Notes: generated from the sequence alone by a model not told the origin. 64,000 bases of DNA from Fimbriimonadales bacterium (GCA_025998675.1 AP024673.1:2612562-2676561); one strand, 5' to 3'; counted from the stretch's first letter, positions 16,000-25,395 are shown. A program made the numbers and translations.

Positions 16000-18900
16000 A
16001 TGCGCTGGGTTACATTCGTGTTGCTTTTGGGGCTGACGGTGTTCGCGCGGGCGCAAGACGCCCCAGATGTGCGCCCCATGCTGCGTGAGGTGTTCCCCGT
16101 GTCGCAGGTCAAGCCCGGCATGCGCGGCTACGGGTTGACCGTGTTTCGGGGCACGAAAATCGAACGCTTTGAGGTGGAAGTGGTCGGCGTGCTGGAGAAC
16201 GCGCTGTACGGCTACCCGCTCGTGATGATTATGATGCGCGGCGGTCCGATTACCGAGCGCGGCGCGATGGTGATTGCTGGGATGAGCGGCAGCCCGATTT
16301 TCCTCGAGGGCAGGATTCTGGGCGCGCTGGCGTATGGGTTCGCCTTTCCGAAAGAGCCTGTCGCGCTGGTGACGCCGCTGGAAGCGATGCTGACGAACCT
16401 GCACCCGCGCGCGGAGGCGCAGCTTGCCGACCTGCGCGGCGGGCATCTGATACGCAAGCCCGTGCGCGTTGCGGGCGTGCGCTACGCGGGGGTCTACATC
16501 GGGCACGAGCAACCCTCAGCGCCGAATGTGGCGTGGGCGCGCCCGCTGATGACCCCGATTATGGTCAGCGGCGTCTCCCCGCGCACGATGCGTTCTCTGG
16601 AGACGCTCTTCAAACCCTACGGCTTCACGCCGCTGATGGCGCCCGGCGGCGCGAAAGAGAAGCAGATTTCCGTGCGCTTCGAGCCCGGCGCGGCGGTCGG
16701 CGCGCCGCTGGCGACTGGCGACATCGATATGACCGCCATCGGCACCCTCACCTACCGCAAGGGCGACTATGTGCTGGCGTTCGGACACCCGTTTATGGGC
16801 GTCGGCGCGGTGCAGATGCCGATGACCGCCGCCGAGATTGTGGATGTCTTCTCTTCGTATCTGAGTTCGTTCAAGCTGGGCAATCGCGCGCAGCCGCTGG
16901 GCGCCATCTACTATGACGGCGCGTTCGCCGTCGCAGGGCGCATGGGGCAACGCGCATCGATGATTCCCATGCACGCGCGCATTTCGAACCCCGCCCGCGG
17001 CGTGCAGCGCGAGTTCAATTGTGAGCTGTTCAACCATCCGATGTTCACGGGGCAGCTTGCGCTAATGGCGGCGCTGGAGTTTATCGATCGCGTCCATTTT
17101 GAGATGGGCGAGGCGAGCGCGGCGGTGCGCTGGCGTCTGCACACGCGCCCATTCGGTGAAATCCGCTACGAGAATCGCGTCGCCACGCGCGACTCGCTGG
17201 CGTTCGCCGCGCTGGGCGACCTGAACTATGCGCTGAACCTGTTGCTGAACGCGCCCGAACAGAAGGTCGCGCTGGAGCGCATCGAGCTGGAGATTGAGGT
17301 TCAGCCGGGCAGGGGCGCGGCGGTTATCGACAGCCTGCAGGTAGATCGCTTCACCTATCGCCCGGGCGAGCGGATTGAGGCGACGGTGCAGGTGCGCACG
17401 CGCGACGGCGGGGTGGACACCTACCGCGCCCGCCTGCGTCTGCCCGCGGACATGACGCCCGGTCGGTACATGCTGCAGGCGAGCGCGGCGGGCGAGGGCG
17501 TTCCGATGGGCGCGTCGGGACTGCTTGCGATGCTGCTGGGCGAAGGCGCGGCGGGCGGCGGGGACGACACCGAAACGCAGCTGCGCGAGTTCCTCACCCG
17601 CGAGCGCAACTATCAGATGGTCGTCGCGCTAAACCTGCCGTTCCCGACGATTGCTGTTGGGGGCGCGCCGCTGCTGCAACCGCCGCCGCTGATGCGCAGC
17701 GTGTTCGTCGGGCAGCGCGTCTCCCGCGCGCACCAGACGCCTGACCGCATCAAGCAGGTGGTGGACACGCCCCATGTGCTGGAAGGCGCGCAGAGCGTGA
17801 TGATTACCGTGCTGCCTGCCGATTCGAGCAGCCCCTTCGCAGGGATTGCTCCGCCGTTCGCAGCAGGCGAGGACGCCGATGCGGAGTCGGAATCCGCTGA
17901 GGATGTGCCCGCGCCCGGCGTCGGCGCGGCGCTGGGCAATCTCCCGCCGCCGCCCCCGCTGGAGGAGCCTGCGTTTCCCGACCTCGCGGCTGAAGTGGGC
18001 GGGCGCGACGCGGCGCGTGCGGTGAGTCGCGCCGCGCGCCAGTGGCAACCCGATCGGTTCGAGCAACTGCGTCGGGGCGTGTTCGAGGGCGCGGCGCTGG
18101 GCATGGACGGCGCAATTCGGCTTTCGGTCGCCCCGCGCGCCCTGCCCGATGCGCCGCTGGAGTTCGTGTGGAGCGTTGCGCCTAACGGCGAGTCGGGACT
18201 GCTGCTGGGCGGCGGCGTCGGCGGGCGCGCGCTTCGAATCGGCGCGGAACCGCCCGCGCAGCCCTATCCTGCTCTGCCCGGCGCGTTCGTGACGGCGCTG
18301 GCGCGCGCCGAGAACGGCGACCTGTACGCGGGGCTGTCGCCCGAAGGCGCGCTGTGTCGCGTCGGGCAGCGCGGCTATGAAGTGGTCGCCTCGCTGAACG
18401 CCCGCTATGTGAACGCGATGCGCTGGCGCGACGGCGTGCTGTATATCGCGACAGGTTTGCCCGCGCAGGTGCTGGCGTGGGACGGCAACCGCCTGCAACA
18501 GCTACTGACCGTCGACGAGACGCACTTCAGCGCACTGACGGTCGGCGCGGACGGCGCGCTCTACGCAGGCACATCCGAGCGCGGCATGGTCTATCGGATT
18601 GCGCCGACGGGAGCAGTCAGCCCCCTCGCGACGCTCGCCGAGCCGAGCGTCGTCGCGCTCGCGGCGGACGCGGCGGGCAACCTCTATATTGCAACTGCGC
18701 CGTCGGGACAGCTCTACCGCTGGACGCCCGCAGGCGGATTGACGCCCCTGCATAGTGCGCTCAAGCGCAGCTGGCGCGCGCTCATCCTGCACAAAGACGC
18801 CCTCTACGCGCTCACGCCCGACGAGGCGTTTCGGCTGTCGCTCGATTCCGACACGGCGCAACCCGAGCTGATTTTCCGTCAGCGGGGGCTGCAACTCGTC

Positions 18901-20211
18901 GGCGGCGGGATGGTCGGCGAGCGGCTGCATCTGGCGTCGGCGGATGGACGCCTCTACGCGCTGGAGCCTGCGACGGAGGGCGTCTACCTCTCGCCCGTGC
19001 TGGACGCGGGCGCGCCCGCGCGCTGGGGCGCCCTGCGCTGGAGCGCGCGCCTGCCCAACGGCGCACAAATCGCCCTGCACACCCGCTCGGGCAACACGCC
19101 TGAGCCTGACGCGAGCTGGAGCCCGTGGACAACCGCCTACGGCAACGCCGAGGGTAGCCCGATTCTCAGCCCGCCCGCGCAGTACCTGCAGGTGCGCGTG
19201 CAGTTGAAGGGCGCGGCGGACGCCTCGCCGACGCTCCATCGCTTCAGCGTGAGCTACCTGCCCCAGAACCGCCCGCCTGAAGTGCAGCTGATTGGCATGA
19301 CGCCCTACAAAGCCATCAGCGGCAAGCACACGCTGCGCTGGCGCGGGCGCGACCCCGACGGCGATACGCTGCGCTTCGAGGTGCAAATCGCGCGCGACGG
19401 CGCAGCCCAATGGCAGCCGCTCAAAAACGGACAGCCCGCGCCGAACGAAACGCCCGCGCAACCATCCGCCGCCATCACGCCCCCGCCCCCAACCGACGCG
19501 CTGGGGCTGGACGACCTGCCCGAAGAGTTCCGCGAGCAAATCCTGCAGCAGATGGCGCGGGTGGGGCAGACGCGCCTCCCGAAGGACGATGCGAACGCGC
19601 CCGAATCGGACGAAGCGCCCCGCGATGCGGAACGCGCCGACGCCAGAAACCAGTTCGTGTGGGACACTACCCAAACCCCTGACGGGGTGTATCTGCTGCG
19701 CGTGATGGCGACCGACGAGCCCGCCTCGCCGACGGAACACGCGACGGTCTACTCGACTGTGGTTCCCGTCGTGGTGTGCAACACGCCGCCCGTGGTCTCG
19801 ATTCGCGAGCGGGATGTCCGAATCGGCGACGACGGCAGCGCCGAGCTATCGGGCTTCGCGTTCCAATATTTTGAAGAGCGCGAGACGCCAGCGGCGGCGG
19901 GGGGCGCAGGCAACGACTCGGAGAACGCCCGCGTGCGTCGTATCCTGCGCCAGAGCGCGCCCATCGTCGGCGTGCAGTACCAGATTGGCGACGGCGACTG
20001 GTTCAGCGCGGAGCCGCTGGATGGGCTGTTCGACTCGGCGTTTGAGGCGTTCCGTATCCGCACCCGATCGCTGCCGCCGGGCGAGCATACCGTGCGCGTG
20101 AAGGTCTTCAACGCCGCGGGCAAGAGCGCCCAGATCGAGCAGAAGGTCTCCGTGCCCGCCGCAGGCAAGGCGCAAGAGCCTGCGGACGCAGCGGGCGCAC
20201 GCTTGCATTAA
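16000..20211 (+). CDS. SpoIVB-type S55 peptidase domain fused to beta-propeller-like region, secreted
   Basis: 1403 residues from the ATG at 16000, chosen for its AGAGGAGG ribosome site and the signal peptide that follows (MRWVTFVLLLGLTVFARAQ). Residues ~25-420 are an S55 (SpoIVB) domain: KPGMRGYGLTVFRGT, then GMSGSPI at 94-100 containing the presumed catalytic Ser97, and FGHPFMGVGAVQMPMTAAEI. SpoIVB cleaves a membrane-bound partner during sporulation; sporulation is not implied here. A Pro/Glu-rich linker (~600-700) leads to a region of NGDLYAG, DGALYAGTSERG and AGNLYIATAPSGQLYRW repeats, a SMP-30/NHL-like beta-propeller (~700-1000), then fibronectin-like beta domains (RWRGRDPDGDTLRFEVQIARDG). 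Probably a periplasmic or surface protease with a large sensing or binding part; substrate unknown. Confidence 0.8.
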   Translation: MRWVTFVLLLGLTVFARAQDAPDVRPMLREVFPVSQVKPGMRGYGLTVFRGTKIERFEVEVVGVLENALYGYPLVMIMMRGGPITERGAMVIAGMSGSPIFLEGRILGALAYGFAFPKEPVALVTPLEAMLTNLHPRAEAQLADLRGGHLIRKPVRVAGVRYAGVYIGHEQPSAPNVAWARPLMTPIMVSGVSPRTMRSLETLFKPYGFTPLMAPGGAKEKQISVRFEPGAAVGAPLATGDIDMTAIGTLTYRKGDYVLAFGHPFMGVGAVQMPMTAAEIVDVFSSYLSSFKLGNRAQPLGAIYYDGAFAVAGRMGQRASMIPMHARISNPARGVQREFNCELFNHPMFTGQLALMAALEFIDRVHFEMGEASAAVRWRLHTRPFGEIRYENRVATRDSLAFAALGDLNYALNLLLNAPEQKVALERIELEIEVQPGRGAAVIDSLQVDRFTYRPGERIEATVQVRTRDGGVDTYRARLRLPADMTPGRYMLQASAAGEGVPMGASGLLAMLLGEGAAGGGDDTETQLREFLTRERNYQMVVALNLPFPTIAVGGAPLLQPPPLMRSVFVGQRVSRAHQTPDRIKQVVDTPHVLEGAQSVMITVLPADSSSPFAGIAPPFAAGEDADAESESAEDVPAPGVGAALGNLPPPPPLEEPAFPDLAAEVGGRDAARAVSRAARQWQPDRFEQLRRGVFEGAALGMDGAIRLSVAPRALPDAPLEFVWSVAPNGESGLLLGGGVGGRALRIGAEPPAQPYPALPGAFVTALARAENGDLYAGLSPEGALCRVGQRGYEVVASLNARYVNAMRWRDGVLYIATGLPAQVLAWDGNRLQQLLTVDETHFSALTVGADGALYAGTSERGMVYRIAPTGAVSPLATLAEPSVVALAADAAGNLYIATAPSGQLYRWTPAGGLTPLHSALKRSWRALILHKDALYALTPDEAFRLSLDSDTAQPELIFRQRGLQLVGGGMVGERLHLASADGRLYALEPATEGVYLSPVLDAGAPARWGALRWSARLPNGAQIALHTRSGNTPEPDASWSPWTTAYGNAEGSPILSPPAQYLQVRVQLKGAADASPTLHRFSVSYLPQNRPPEVQLIGMTPYKAISGKHTLRWRGRDPDGDTLRFEVQIARDGAAQWQPLKNGQPAPNETPAQPSAAITPPPPTDALGLDDLPEEFREQILQQMARVGQTRLPKDDANAPESDEAPRDAERADARNQFVWDTTQTPDGVYLLRVMATDEPASPTEHATVYSTVVPVVVCNTPPVVSIRERDVRIGDDGSAELSGFAFQYFEERETPAAAGGAGNDSENARVRRILRQSAPIVGVQYQIGDGDWFSAEPLDGLFDSAFEAFRIRTRSLPPGEHTVRVKVFNAAGKSAQIEQKVSVPAAGKAQEPADAAGARLH

Positions 20212-20227
20212 CCCTACAAACCTGTGG

Positions 20228-20233
20228 TATAAT
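20228..20233 (+). promoter_or_regulatory. Predicted -10 box (GGTATAAT) of dockerin-tagged protein 1
   Basis: TATAAT preceded by GTGG, 31 nt before the start codon, with GGAGG in between. Confidence 0.65.
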
Positions 20234-20264
20234 AGATGTACCCTCAGAAAGGAGGCATATGGCA

Positions 20265-21542
20265 ATGAAGCGAGCGCTATGGGTATCGGGTTTCGCGCTG
20301 GCGGGCGCACTGGTGAGCGCCAGCGCGCAGGTGAGTTTCACACACCTCAAGAGCGTGGATTTATCGTCGTATTTCCCCGCAGGCGGACAGCAGGGCGACC
20401 TCGCGTCCGATGTCGCGTTTGATGGGGCGAACCTGTATGTGGCGGGCATGTCGACAGCGAACTCCACAGCGGAGTCAGTAGGCGTCCTTAAAATCTCGAA
20501 TGTGCTGTCGCTGGATGTGAATTCGTGGAGCTACGCGCCGCTGATTACGCTGACTCAGGCGGGACAGAGCCGCAGCACCTATGTCGTCTACAAAGACGGT
20601 TTCCTCTACCTGGGCACGGGACTGGGCGACGGCTCGAACAACGCCGCGCAGACAGGCGTCCGCAAGTACGACGCACAGACGGGCGCGCAAATATCGGGCT
20701 GGAACGGCACGGGCGTCGTGCTGCCGAGCGATTTGAGCAACTCCAGTCGCGCTGAGTGTATCGAGATTGACCCCGGCTATCAGAGCAGCGGTCAGTCGCT
20801 GGCGGTGCTGGCGCGCGGGCGCGGAATCACCTTCCGCCGCGCGTTCGATACAGGCAATGCGCTGCCGAACATCCTGAGCCTGCCCTCCCGCGACTGTCAG
20901 GGCGGTCAGACAACGACGGGCATGCGCGACATCACCTTCTCGCCCGAAGGCGACCTCTACATGCGCGTCGACAACAGCATCTTCTACGCCCCGCGCACAG
21001 CGGACAATACAGTGCAGGATGGACGCGCCTGCCGCATCTTCGACTTCGATACGGACAACCCCTTCCAGGTGCTGATTAACATCCACTACCTGCGCACCTC
21101 GGCGGGCGACTTCCTGATTTACAACCGTCGCACGGGCGACGCCAACAATCGATTGAACAAGGTCTTTATTGCGAGCGGCTCAGGCGCGACATGGACGCCC
21201 TACGCCGAACTGGCTGGCGATGAGCCGTTGCCCAACGGCAGCGCGCCCGATGCGTATGGGTTCGACATCTTCAACTTCACCAGCGGCTTCGGTCCAGACC
21301 CCTCGCAGGGCGATGTGAACCTCGACGGGGTGGTGGACGACGCCGACCTGCTCGCGATTCTGTTCGAGTTCGGCTCCAGCAACGCGGCAGTGGATGTGAA
21401 CAGCGACGGCGTGGTGGACGACGCCGACCTGCTGACCGTGCTGTTCAACTTCGGCAGCAGCCCGCAGGCGCAGTACCTGTTCGTGCTACACAGCAACCTC
21501 AGCAACGATCGGCTGGACATCTACCGCGTGGATGTGAACTGA
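20265..21542 (+). CDS. Secreted protein with C-terminal dockerin-like repeats (1)
   Basis: 425 residues from the ATG at 20265, which is 9 nt from the AGGAGG site; the ATG at 20259 is only 3 nt from it. Signal peptide MKRALWVSGFALAGALVSASAQ. The body (VAFDGANLYVAGMST, VVYKDGFLYLGTGLGDGSNN, MRDITFSPEGDLYMRVDNSIFY) has spaced Gly/Asp-rich strands like a beta-propeller. The last ~60 residues hold two copies of GDVNLDGVVDDADLLAILFEFG, with Asp/Asn at the calcium positions of an EF-hand loop, as in type I dockerins, and then a short extra tail ending DIYRVDVN. Function of the body unknown. A 13-bp hairpin follows the stop. Confidence 0.75.
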   Translation: MKRALWVSGFALAGALVSASAQVSFTHLKSVDLSSYFPAGGQQGDLASDVAFDGANLYVAGMSTANSTAESVGVLKISNVLSLDVNSWSYAPLITLTQAGQSRSTYVVYKDGFLYLGTGLGDGSNNAAQTGVRKYDAQTGAQISGWNGTGVVLPSDLSNSSRAECIEIDPGYQSSGQSLAVLARGRGITFRRAFDTGNALPNILSLPSRDCQGGQTTTGMRDITFSPEGDLYMRVDNSIFYAPRTADNTVQDGRACRIFDFDTDNPFQVLINIHYLRTSAGDFLIYNRRTGDANNRLNKVFIASGSGATWTPYAELAGDEPLPNGSAPDAYGFDIFNFTSGFGPDPSQGDVNLDGVVDDADLLAILFEFGSSNAAVDVNSDGVVDDADLLTVLFNFGSSPQAQYLFVLHSNLSNDRLDIYRVDVN

Positions 21543-21554
21543 CCTTCTGAGAAG

Positions 21555-21583
21555 CGGTTCCCCCTCGCGCCGAGGGGGAACCG
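21555..21583 (+). terminator. 13-bp perfect hairpin after dockerin protein 1
   Basis: CGGTTCCCCCTCG (21555-21567), loop CGC, then CGAGGGGGAACCG (21571-21583). It lies 13 nt past the stop codon and is followed by TATTACG, so it is a likely transcript end without a long T tract. Confidence 0.65.
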
Positions 21584-22056
21584 TATTACGAATACCAATC
21601 GGGCAGCGTTCATAATCATCCTGTACATCCACCAAGAGCCGCGTTTTATAGCCTTCATCTCCAGTCCCCTCAAAGTCGTCGTGTGTCTCACAGAAAAGAC
21701 GGCTGAAGCTGCTCTGTCGCAAAGAATAGGAGAGCTGGGCAACAGGACGCGGGAACCGCGTCCGTACAGGCAGTGGTAGAGGCGCGGTCGCCGCGCCCTG
21801 TGGGGCGAAGTGGGCTGTGCCGAAGGCGGAACAAGTATCCTTGCAACAAAGCTGCTTTAGCCGTCGGGCGGAGACGCGCCCCTGCATACTGGAGAGGCTC
21901 GCAAACGGGGCATGCCTCAAAAAACCTACCCCTTTGAGGGCGGGTGTACGGGGAGAGCCGCTGGCGTCCGTGCGCGGTGTGTCGAGAGCGGATGACAAAC
22001 TTCAGCCTCCCCCCTCCCAACGGGTTGGGAGAGGGGAATGGATGTGAGGGCAAACC
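21584..22056. repeat. 470-nt gene-free stretch with several palindromes
   Basis: No credible gene on either strand. Contains GGACGCGG-GAA-CCGCGTCC (21745-21763), GGCGCGG-TCG-CCGCGCC (21781-21797), and near the end CCCCTCCCAAC (22011-22021) facing GTTGGGAGAGGGG (22024-22036), a relative of the hairpin family at 4177 and 48944. The palindromes look like decayed dispersed intergenic repeats. The last one sits just past the stop of the PEP-CTERM gene on the minus strand and may terminate it. Confidence 0.55.
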
Positions 22057-22728
22057 CTACCGCTTGCGCCGACGCAGCGCCAGACCCGCCAGACCTGCGC
22101 CCAGCGCGAGCAGGCTCGCCGGCTCTGGAATCAGCTCCTGCGAAAAGCCGATGTTATCTATGCCGACATTCCAGTCGCCGCCGAAGCGAATCTCAATCAC
22201 GCTTCCCTTCACAACACTGGGGTCAAACGAGAAGGTGTTTGCCGTCGTACCGCTGATGGCGACATTCGTCTGGGTGAACACCGGGCTGCCGTCCACCAGC
22301 ACCTGCAGGAACGGCAGCGTGCGGTTAGAGAGCGGCCAGCCGCCCATCTGGAACGAGTGCAGGCGTACATAGTGCGTTGCATCCGCCGTGAAGATGAACC
22401 GCGCGCCCTGATTGCTTGGACTGTGGTACGCCACATCCGTCAGGTCGGCATACTGTGTGCCCCACACAAACAGGTTGTCTAGCTGCGCCCAGCTGCCGTT
22501 TTGATAGTCCGCAGTGTACATCTCCACCTGCACATTCGGCGTCTCACCAAAGGTCAGGTTGAAGCCCGTTCGTCCGCCTGAATCGACGCCTGAAGCGTTC
22601 ACACGGTCGCCGTAATCGAAGGGGATAGTAGACGAACCCGCGTTGTCGAAGGTCAACACAGTCGCGTATGCACTTACCGACAGAAAGCCCGCGCAGAGAA
22701 CTGCGCTCAAAGTATGGATCGTTCGCAT
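22057..22728 (-). CDS. PEP-CTERM sorting domain protein
   Basis: 223 residues from the ATG at 22728 (AGGAG upstream). Signal peptide MRTIHTLSAVLCAGFLSVSAYA, then an all-beta domain of ~175 residues with no named motif I recognise (VLTFDNAGSSTIPFDYGDRVN ... VVKGSVIEIRFGGDWNVGIDNIGFSQ). The C-terminus is IPEPASLLALGAGLAGLALRRRKR: PEP signal, hydrophobic helix, basic cluster. This tripartite tag is processed by an exosortase and usually marks extracellular-matrix or surface proteins. The beta domain resembles carbohydrate-binding jelly rolls by length and pattern only. No exosortase gene is in this window. Confidence 0.88.
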   Translation of the reverse strand: MRTIHTLSAVLCAGFLSVSAYATVLTFDNAGSSTIPFDYGDRVNASGVDSGGRTGFNLTFGETPNVQVEMYTADYQNGSWAQLDNLFVWGTQYADLTDVAYHSPSNQGARFIFTADATHYVRLHSFQMGGWPLSNRTLPFLQVLVDGSPVFTQTNVAISGTTANTFSFDPSVVKGSVIEIRFGGDWNVGIDNIGFSQELIPEPASLLALGAGLAGLALRRRKR

Positions 22729-22750
22729 GAAAATTTCTCCTTTCAAAAGC

Positions 22751-22756
22751 ATTATA
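22751..22756 (-). promoter_or_regulatory. Predicted -10 box of PEP-CTERM gene (GGGGTATAAT)
   Basis: Minus-strand TATAAT preceded by GGGG, 22 nt upstream of the ATG at 22728. No clear -35 element. Confidence 0.65.
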
Positions 22757-22800
22757 CCCCACTTTTCCCAAAAACGGACGCCGCGGCAATCGCTGTGCGG

Positions 22801-22806
22801 TACAAT
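22801..22806 (+). promoter_or_regulatory. Predicted -10 box of M20 peptidase gene (GGTACAAT), leaderless
   Basis: TACAAT preceded by CGG, only 6 nt before the ATG at 22813. Transcription would start at or next to the start codon. No Shine-Dalgarno sequence exists. Confidence 0.6.
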
Positions 22807-22812
22807 TCTGTC

Positions 22813-24042
22813 ATGCTTCGGTTAAGACTGCTGGTTGGACTGCTCTGGTGCATCGCTTACGCCAATTCGTACCAGCCGCTGCTCAATCACGAGCGAATGA
22901 CGCAGCTGTTTCTGGAGATGGCGAAGATTGAGAGCGGCTCGGAGAACGAGGCGGCGATGTGCGCGTTCGTAGCGCAGCGTTTGCGCGAGCTGGGCGCGGA
23001 GACGGTTGTTATCGACGAGGCGAGCAAGCAAATCGGCGGCACGGGCGGGAATGTGCTGGCGCGGTTCAAAGGCACGGTGGACGCGCCGCCGCTGCTGCTG
23101 AACGCACATGTCGATACGGTCTACTCGACGGAAGGCATCCAGCTGATTCGCGACGCGACCGAAATCCGCACCGACGGCAAGACGATTCTGGGCGCGGACA
23201 ACAAGGCGGGCGTGGCGATTATTCTGGAGGTGATACGCACGCTTAAAGAGCGCAACCTGCCGCACCCGCCGCTGGAGGTGGTGTTCACCATCCGCGAGGA
23301 GAAGGGGCTGCTGGGCGCGAAGGCGTTCGACGCCCGCCAGTTGCGCGCCCGCACAGGGCTGGTGGTGGATGGGCGCGAAGACCCCAGCGCGCTGTTTGTG
23401 CAGTCGCCCACGCACTGGAAGTGGGAAGTGGTGTTTACGGGCAGGGCGGCGCACGCAGGCGCGGAGCCTGAAAAGGGCAGGAACGCCATCGCGATGGCGG
23501 CAAAAGCGATTGCGCAGATGGAGTGGGGACGTCTCGACGCCGAGACCAGCGCGAATGTTGGCGTGATTGAGGGCGGGCAGGCGATGAATGTCGTGCCCGA
23601 CCGTGTGAAGCTGGTCGGCGAGTTCCGCAGTTTTGACCCTGCGCGCGTGCAGGCGCTGATTGAACGCTGGCGCACCGTGTGCGAGCAGGCTGCCCGCGCG
23701 GGCGAGGGCAGCGTGGAGGTGAACTTCAGCCAGACCTTCGAGGCGGTGCGCCTGCCCGAAGACGCGCCGATTGTGCGCGCCGCCGTCGCGGGGCTGAAAA
23801 CCGTCGGCGTCGAGGCGCGACTGGAGCGCACGGGCGGCGGCTCCGACGCGAACGCCTTCGCGCTCAAGGGCATCCAGTGCCTGGTGTTCCCCACGGGCGC
23901 GGATCGGATTCATTCGCCGCAGGAGCGGCTGCTGCTGCGCAACTTCTACCAGTGCGGCGAGGGCGTGCTGCAGACGATACTGCACTGGGCGCAGATGCAC
24001 ACACCGCGCCCCGCTACAACTGCGCCCGCAGCCATTCCGTAG
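22813..24042 (+). CDS. M20 family metallopeptidase (peptidase T-like)
   Basis: 409 residues. The zinc-site residues of the M20 fold are in place: NAHVDTV (His, then catalytic Asp two residues on), LGADNKAG (bridging Asp), REEKGLLG (catalytic Glu and Zn Glu), VVDGRED (Asp) and RIHSPQE (His). The dimerisation domain carries [25 protein letters not shown]. PepT-type members cleave N-terminal residues from di- or tripeptides. The first ~20 residues ([17 protein letters not shown]) look like a signal peptide or membrane anchor, which is unusual for this family. The ATG at 22813 is supported by the -10 box 6 nt before it. The tail overlaps the convergent hydrolase gene by 29 bp. Confidence 0.88.
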   Translation: MLRLRLLVGLLWCIAYANSYQPLLNHERMTQLFLEMAKIESGSENEAAMCAFVAQRLRELGAETVVIDEASKQIGGTGGNVLARFKGTVDAPPLLLNAHVDTVYSTEGIQLIRDATEIRTDGKTILGADNKAGVAIILEVIRTLKERNLPHPPLEVVFTIREEKGLLGAKAFDARQLRARTGLVVDGREDPSALFVQSPTHWKWEVVFTGRAAHAGAEPEKGRNAIAMAAKAIAQMEWGRLDAETSANVGVIEGGQAMNVVPDRVKLVGEFRSFDPARVQALIERWRTVCEQAARAGEGSVEVNFSQTFEAVRLPEDAPIVRAAVAGLKTVGVEARLERTGGGSDANAFALKGIQCLVFPTGADRIHSPQERLLLRNFYQCGEGVLQTILHWAQMHTPRPATTAPAAIP

Positions 24043-24757
24043 TGCGCTCAATCAGGAGTCGCTCGGCTTCGCGCTGCGTGAAGGTATGGTCTGCGCCGTC
24101 GATGCGCTGGAACTCGAAGCGGTGCGCGCTGGTGAACGCGCGTTCGTAGGCGCGTCCCTCGTCGAGGCTGACCGCCGCGTCCGCGCTCCCGTGCAGCACC
24201 AGCGCGCTCCCCTTGTAGCCGCGCACGCTCTCCAGCGGCTTCAGGTCGGGCAACTCGCGGAAAAAGTCCACCCCGACCAGAAAGCCCCCGCGATTTTGCG
24301 GCTGGTCAGGTACGCCTGTGGGGGGCATCCAGCGCATGGGATTCGACACAGGCGCCCACAACACCACCGTTTTGATCGCCCCTGCGCGGGGCAGGCTCAG
24401 CGCAACGACGCATCCGCCCAGCGAGAAGCCCAGCATCGCCAGCCGATTCGCGTCCACGCGCTGATGCCCGCGCAGGTACGCCAGCGCGTTCAACGCATCC
24501 TCTACCTCGCCGCGAATGGTCATCTCCTCGAACAGCCCCTCGCTGTCGCCTGAACCGAGAAAGTCGAAGCGCAGCACGGCGAACCCCTCCTGCGCCAGTC
24601 GCCGCGCCGTATGCACAAACAATCGGTGGCTCTCCGCCTTGTGCCCTGTGAAGCCATGGCACATCAGCACGGCAGGCGCGCGCCCGCGCCCGTCGGGCAG
24701 GTGTAGCGCCGCCGCCATCCGCTTGCCCCGACTGGGAATCCACAATAACGCTTCCAT
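24014..24757 (-). CDS. Alpha/beta hydrolase
   Basis: 247 residues from the ATG at 24757. The alpha/beta-hydrolase core shows [17 protein letters not shown] (oxyanion region), the nucleophile elbow GFSLGG with Ser at about residue 113, an acidic residue in [10 protein letters not shown], and the catalytic His in DGADHTF. Close in pattern to BAAT/dienelactone-hydrolase or YqkD-like serine hydrolases; the substrate cannot be read from sequence. No signal peptide, so cytoplasmic. A minus-strand TATTCT box ends 7 nt before this ATG, so the mRNA is probably leaderless. A longer start 36 nt upstream would run over that box. Confidence 0.88.
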   Translation of the reverse strand: MEALLWIPSRGKRMAAALHLPDGRGRAPAVLMCHGFTGHKAESHRLFVHTARRLAQEGFAVLRFDFLGSGDSEGLFEEMTIRGEVEDALNALAYLRGHQRVDANRLAMLGFSLGGCVVALSLPRAGAIKTVVLWAPVSNPMRWMPPTGVPDQPQNRGGFLVGVDFFRELPDLKPLESVRGYKGSALVLHGSADAAVSLDEGRAYERAFTSAHRFEFQRIDGADHTFTQREAERLLIERTTEWLRAQL

Positions 24758-24764
24758 CGCCTGT

Positions 24765-24770
24765 AGAATA
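24765..24770 (-). promoter_or_regulatory. Predicted -10 box of hydrolase gene (GGTATTCT), leaderless
   Basis: On the minus strand TATTCT preceded by GGGG, with a 7-nt gap to the ATG at 24757 and no ribosome site. Confidence 0.55.
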
Positions 24771-24788
24771 CCCCAGTGAACAATTTCA

Positions 24789-24829
24789 TACAATTGCAGT
24801 CTAAGATGGCGGCAGAGAGACGCTCTCTG
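24789..24829 (+). promoter_or_regulatory. Predicted -10 box and leader hairpin of small secreted protein gene
   Basis: TACAAT at 24789-24794, then CAGAGAG-ACG-CTCTCTG (24813-24829), a perfect 7-bp hairpin followed by ACTACTTTTTG and the GGAGGAG ribosome site. The hairpin plus T run resembles a weak intrinsic terminator in the 5' leader, hence a possible attenuator. Confidence 0.45.
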
Positions 24830-24854
24830 ACTACTTTTTGAAGGAGGAGCAGCG

Positions 24855-25373
24855 ATGAAGCGTAAACTGATGTGGCTTGCAGGAATCGGCGCGATTGCCG
24901 CGCTGGCGTATGCGCAGACCGTGACGGTTCGCGGCGCGTTCGGTCATGGACTGGCAGGGCATCCCGACGCGGAGCGACCAAACGCCCAGTTCAACTTCTC
25001 GGTGAAGCAGGTGGAGTATAACGGGCAGACGCGCACGGGCGGCGGCTTCGCCATCGAAGTACGCACGGAACAATCGCTCACGACCATCCAGATGGCGAAC
25101 GCGAACCGCATCGCCGTCGATATGGAGAACCACGCAGCGACCTTCAGCGGTCCCGCGGTTGCTGTGCAGCGCACCCGTCAGGGCGTGCAGCGCACACGGG
25201 GCGTGGCAGTGGTGCGCGTGGGCGACCTGCGCAACCCGCGCACGGGCGAGGGCGACCCCGACACGATTGCCGTCCGATTCTTTGTGGAAGGCAACGAGGA
25301 GCCTGTGTTCACCTATCGTGGAATCGTGCGCCGTGGCGACATCGTGGTCTTCGAAGAGACCCGCTCGCGCTAA
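24855..25373 (+). CDS. Small secreted protein of unknown function
   Basis: 172 residues with a clear signal peptide ([21 protein letters not shown]) and GGAGGAG before the ATG. The mature part is beta-rich: [27 protein letters not shown], then a basic stretch [41 protein letters not shown]. No cysteines, no known domain recognised. Expected in the periplasm or outside the cell. Neighbours (hydrolase, dehydrogenase) give no clue to function. A 15-bp hairpin follows. Confidence 0.7.
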   Translation: MKRKLMWLAGIGAIAALAYAQTVTVRGAFGHGLAGHPDAERPNAQFNFSVKQVEYNGQTRTGGGFAIEVRTEQSLTTIQMANANRIAVDMENHAATFSGPAVAVQRTRQGVQRTRGVAVVRVGDLRNPRTGEGDPDTIAVRFFVEGNEEPVFTYRGIVRRGDIVVFEETRSR

Positions 25374-25395
25374 CGCGACCCTATTAGTCCATCCT

